In this document: positions 62,090-64,000 of the stretch, one piece after another
How positions within the stretch are numbered: the first letter of the stretch is position 1
How the letters are laid out: each line of letters begins with the position of its first letter
NCBI RefSeq assembly: GCF_003628305.1
Contig: NZ_RBZM01000004.1
Location: forward strand, 62,001 to 126,000
Reading direction: 5' to 3'
Source of the DNA: Cohnella endophytica
Lineage (GTDB): Bacteria > Bacillota > Bacilli > Paenibacillales > Paenibacillaceae
Length of the DNA: 64,000 bases
Translations under genes and position numbers: made by a program
Notes under the pieces: generated by a model
The model's database searches: none
What the model was told of the DNA's origin: nothing
The model's input: the letters and a program-made list of their open reading frames with translations, nothing else

Positions 62090-62523
62090 GTCGGATAACG
62101 AGCGAGTGGTCGGAACTGGTCAGATGGGCGGGTTATTTGCAACTGGGGGTCGTTGTCGGCAGTCTTGCCGTACCTTATCTGCTTCAATGGCGAGACGAAT
62201 TATCGTCCGTTCGCACGTTGATCAAGCAGGTGTTCTGGACGTATGCCGCCTACATTTTTTGCACCAATTTGTTTTTTGCGGTTTTGTCGATCTATCTGGC
62301 ACCGAATTTGACGGATGGTACTGAACTGGCCACGGCTATGTGTCTCTTTATTACCCTTTATTGGGGAGCCCGTCTGGTCATACAGTTTTTTTATTTTGAT
62401 AAAAAAGGAATTCCGAGCGGCGGGGTTTATCGTTACGGGGAATGGCTGCTTTCCCTCTGCTTCGTATTTCTCACGATTGTGTACGGCGGAGCGACTCTCC
62501 TGTGCGTCTGGGGGACTCCGTGA
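62086..62523 (+). CDS. Four-helix membrane protein, function unknown
   Basis: A 145-aa integral membrane protein with about four hydrophobic helices and no recognised motif. It starts at ATG 62086 inside the DCC stop and ends at TGA 62521-62523, which overlaps the GTG of the MBOAT-like gene. Such tight packing implies joint function, perhaps as a membrane partner of the acyltransferase. Confidence 0.75.
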   Translation: MSRITSEWSELVRWAGYLQLGVVVGSLAVPYLLQWRDELSSVRTLIKQVFWTYAAYIFCTNLFFAVLSIYLAPNLTDGTELATAMCLFITLYWGARLVIQFFYFDKKGIPSGGVYRYGEWLLSLCFVFLTIVYGGATLLCVWGTP

Positions 62524-63491
62524 TTCCCGCTTTGATATTGCTAATCTGCGTATGCATTCCGGTGCTAGGATATCGAATGGCTCAGTTGCAATCGATGGCT
62601 GTAAAACGCAGTTTAGTCTGGGGAATGACGGTGAGCGCACTTTTACTAGCAGATAGAATCATGCTCTTCCAATCTCCCGCTTTAAGGATGATAGCCATTA
62701 TCGGGGTATTATTATATGCCATGAAATCCGTTACTTACGTTGAATGTTCAAGTCGGGACAAGCGGAAGCTGCCCGTGCTCCGTTGGATAGCCTTTCACCT
62801 CTGGATTGGAATGAGGCCATATGTATTCGCGAAACGGAAGGCTGAACCCTACAGGGACGCCAGAAAATATATCGAATTGGGAATCAAAAGATTCCTATTG
62901 GGCCTCCTATTAGTGGTCTTATCTTGGTTCTTATGGCATTCGGCTGTCCAATGGAACTGGAATCATCGTTACAGCATGATCGGGGCGACCGCTTTATTGC
63001 TGACAGGGTTAAGCTTTGCGGGTCATTTTGGGCTATTGAATATATGGGCGGGAGTTTGGAGATGGGCGGGGTTTGATTGCCAGCAATTATTTCGCAATCC
63101 GGCGATGTCGAGGAGCTTGAATGAATTTTGGAGTAAGCGCTGGAATTTGGCTTTTTCGGAAATGACGACTCTGGGCGTTTACCGTCCGCTGATCGGCGTT
63201 GTCGGCAAAAACGGAGCGGCATTCGCATCCTTTTTATTTTCGGGAATATTGCATGAGTTGGCGATTTCTTTACCGGTCCGGCAAAGCTTCGGAATGCCGT
63301 TGTTCTATTTTGTAATTCATGGGGCCGGGATTGTGATAGAGCGTACATTGGAGAAATGGGACTTACCCGTCTCCGGAGTTCCGTGGCTAGGTCGCATTTG
63401 GACATTCGTCTGGCTGGTTTTGCCGGTTCCCCTGTTATTTAACCCATCTTTTCTGAAAAGTATCATTTGGCCGATTATTGGCATCTATTAA
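62520..63491 (+). CDS. MBOAT / wax-synthase-like membrane acyltransferase
   Basis: A 323-aa protein with about eight hydrophobic helices. NEFWSKRWN (residues about 200-208) and GILHELAI (about 245) are the conserved motifs of the wax synthase-like branch of membrane-bound O-acyltransferases, the histidine being the likely catalytic residue. The GTG at 62520 overlaps the previous stop; GGGGG lies just ahead. It probably transfers fatty acyl chains to an alcohol or glycerolipid, a rare activity in Bacillota. Substrate unproven. Confidence 0.8.
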   Translation: MIPALILLICVCIPVLGYRMAQLQSMAVKRSLVWGMTVSALLLADRIMLFQSPALRMIAIIGVLLYAMKSVTYVECSSRDKRKLPVLRWIAFHLWIGMRPYVFAKRKAEPYRDARKYIELGIKRFLLGLLLVVLSWFLWHSAVQWNWNHRYSMIGATALLLTGLSFAGHFGLLNIWAGVWRWAGFDCQQLFRNPAMSRSLNEFWSKRWNLAFSEMTTLGVYRPLIGVVGKNGAAFASFLFSGILHELAISLPVRQSFGMPLFYFVIHGAGIVIERTLEKWDLPVSGVPWLGRIWTFVWLVLPVPLLFNPSFLKSIIWPIIGIY

Positions 63492-63544
63492 CAATTGTTT
63501 GCCGCATGGATGATTGGGAGTGAGCAACCAAATACAAATTTTAA

Positions 63545-63569
63545 GCAGCCAATCCGGCTGTATTTTTTT
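63545..63569 (+). terminator. Rho-independent terminator
   Basis: Stem CAGCC/GGCTG with AATCC loop and a seven-T run. Confidence 0.85.
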
Positions 63570-63652
63570 ATTTGGGGCGCTTGTGGAAAATGAACCAAAC
63601 GGGGGCTTTCCAAACGGAAGGAGCATGACGCCTTTTGGGTCGAGCCGTTAAT

Positions 63653-63695
63653 TTTACGTTTTCATAACCCTTTTCATTTCTATTAAAGATAAAAT
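63653..63695 (+). promoter_or_regulatory. Weak candidate PhoP-box promoter of the LCP gene
   Basis: TTTACG (63653) and ATAACC (63664) are 11 bp apart, the next grid position (63675, CATTTC) is poor, and TAAAAT (63690-63695) follows at the expected 9-bp gap. Only two good boxes are present. Confidence 0.3.
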
Positions 63696-63721
63696 GGTTG
63701 CTGATGGACAAGGAGGACAAC

Positions 63722-64000
63722 ATGCCAAAGAAAAGAAAGTCAAAATCGTTGCGTTACTATTTAAGGATTGCCGGATTGACGGCAGGTACGCTTCTCATTG
63801 CAACGGCGTGCTATGCCGGCTATATCTATTTAAAGGCGAACGAGGCTATTCATCGGATTGCGGCACCGGCCGATGCCATGAATATGAAAACCGACGCATC
63901 CAACGAAGCACAAAAGGAAATCAGACCGTTCATTGTTCTTTTGGCCGGTGTAGATAGCCGGGCGGGGAGCGGGGGCACGCAGAATACGGACGTCCTTATG
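63722..64000 (+). CDS. LytR-CpsA-Psr (LCP) family protein (3' end beyond window)
   Basis: 93 codons are visible up to the window edge. A basic start (MPKKRKSKSL), one membrane helix (about 15-32) and the start of the LCP domain (FIVLLAGVDSRAGSGGTQNTDVLM, here broken across PFIVLLAGVD and SRAGSGGTQ) are characteristic. LCP proteins attach teichoic acids or other wall glycopolymers to peptidoglycan on the outer face of the membrane. AAGGAGG precedes the ATG at 63722. Confidence 0.9.
   Translation, partial: MPKKRKSKSLRYYLRIAGLTAGTLLIATACYAGYIYLKANEAIHRIAAPADAMNMKTDASNEAQKEIRPFIVLLAGVDSRAGSGGTQNTDVLM

Overview
The window looks like a chromosome segment of a spore-forming Bacillota of the Paenibacillaceae (Paenibacillus/Cohnella-like). 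The reasons are the moderate GC content, strong AGGAGG-type ribosome binding sites, an alpha/beta small acid-soluble spore protein, ytaF, a PhoP/PhoR pair, NrdR, and very large SLH-domain surface proteins. The gene order phoPR - polA - mutM - ytaF - coaE - nrdR follows the Bacillus backbone, but here about 24 kb of other genes sits between phoP and polA.

Region by region: 1-4835 holds a divergent yfbR-type nucleotidase (cut by the window edge), a class I fumarase, and phoR then phoP (reversed from the usual order). 4870-5740 is a 17-copy, 51-bp tandem repeat that abuts a small nuclease/HTH gene (5751-6449). 6563-11018 is an AraC regulator divergent from a three-gene sugar or polyol cluster (two Gfo/Idh/MocA oxidoreductases around a xylose-isomerase-like TIM barrel). 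11180-13273 is a membrane-anchored propeller-like protein of unknown role. 13360-28893 is a phosphate block: a soluble CBS/chemoreceptor-like protein, two Pst transport modules (one without pstB), a LysR regulator, two PstB, PhoU, then two cyclic-di-GMP-type proteins. Ahead of six transcription units I see 6-bp motifs repeated at an 11-bp period and, in most cases, 8-9 bp before a -10 box. This is the layout of PhoP boxes, so the phosphate regulon here probably includes the c-di-GMP and CBS signalling genes.

28915-35512 is conserved housekeeping (polA, mutM, ytaF, coaE, lytic transglycosylase, SASP, nrdR), followed by a real tRNA-Ala(GGC). From that tRNA to about 52030 lies an accessory region. 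It contains four further copies (two clearly 5'-truncated) of an element ending in the 3' end of tRNA-Ala, each followed by its own terminator. It also carries two damaged nuclease/HTH genes, a 1404-aa Ig-repeat SLH protein, a chimeric GH10/SLH pseudogene, and a 2131-aa acetylxylan esterase/xylanase SLH protein. 52264-59016 adds a MalT-type LuxR regulator and a 1355-aa GLUG/SLH protein. 59134-59385 is a decayed nuclease copy. The window ends with a two-component pair, a DCC/membrane/MBOAT cluster and the start of an LCP-family gene.

The best candidate for something undescribed is the nuclease/HTH family. All three recognisable genes are preceded by a structured leader with a shared GAAGCAC motif and hairpin-plus-T-run. 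All three lie beside an array of short inverted repeats with a period of about 50-53 bp, the repeat sequence being different at each locus. Two of the three lie beside tRNA-Ala-derived elements. All of this comes from reading the sequence by eye; no search or folding was run.
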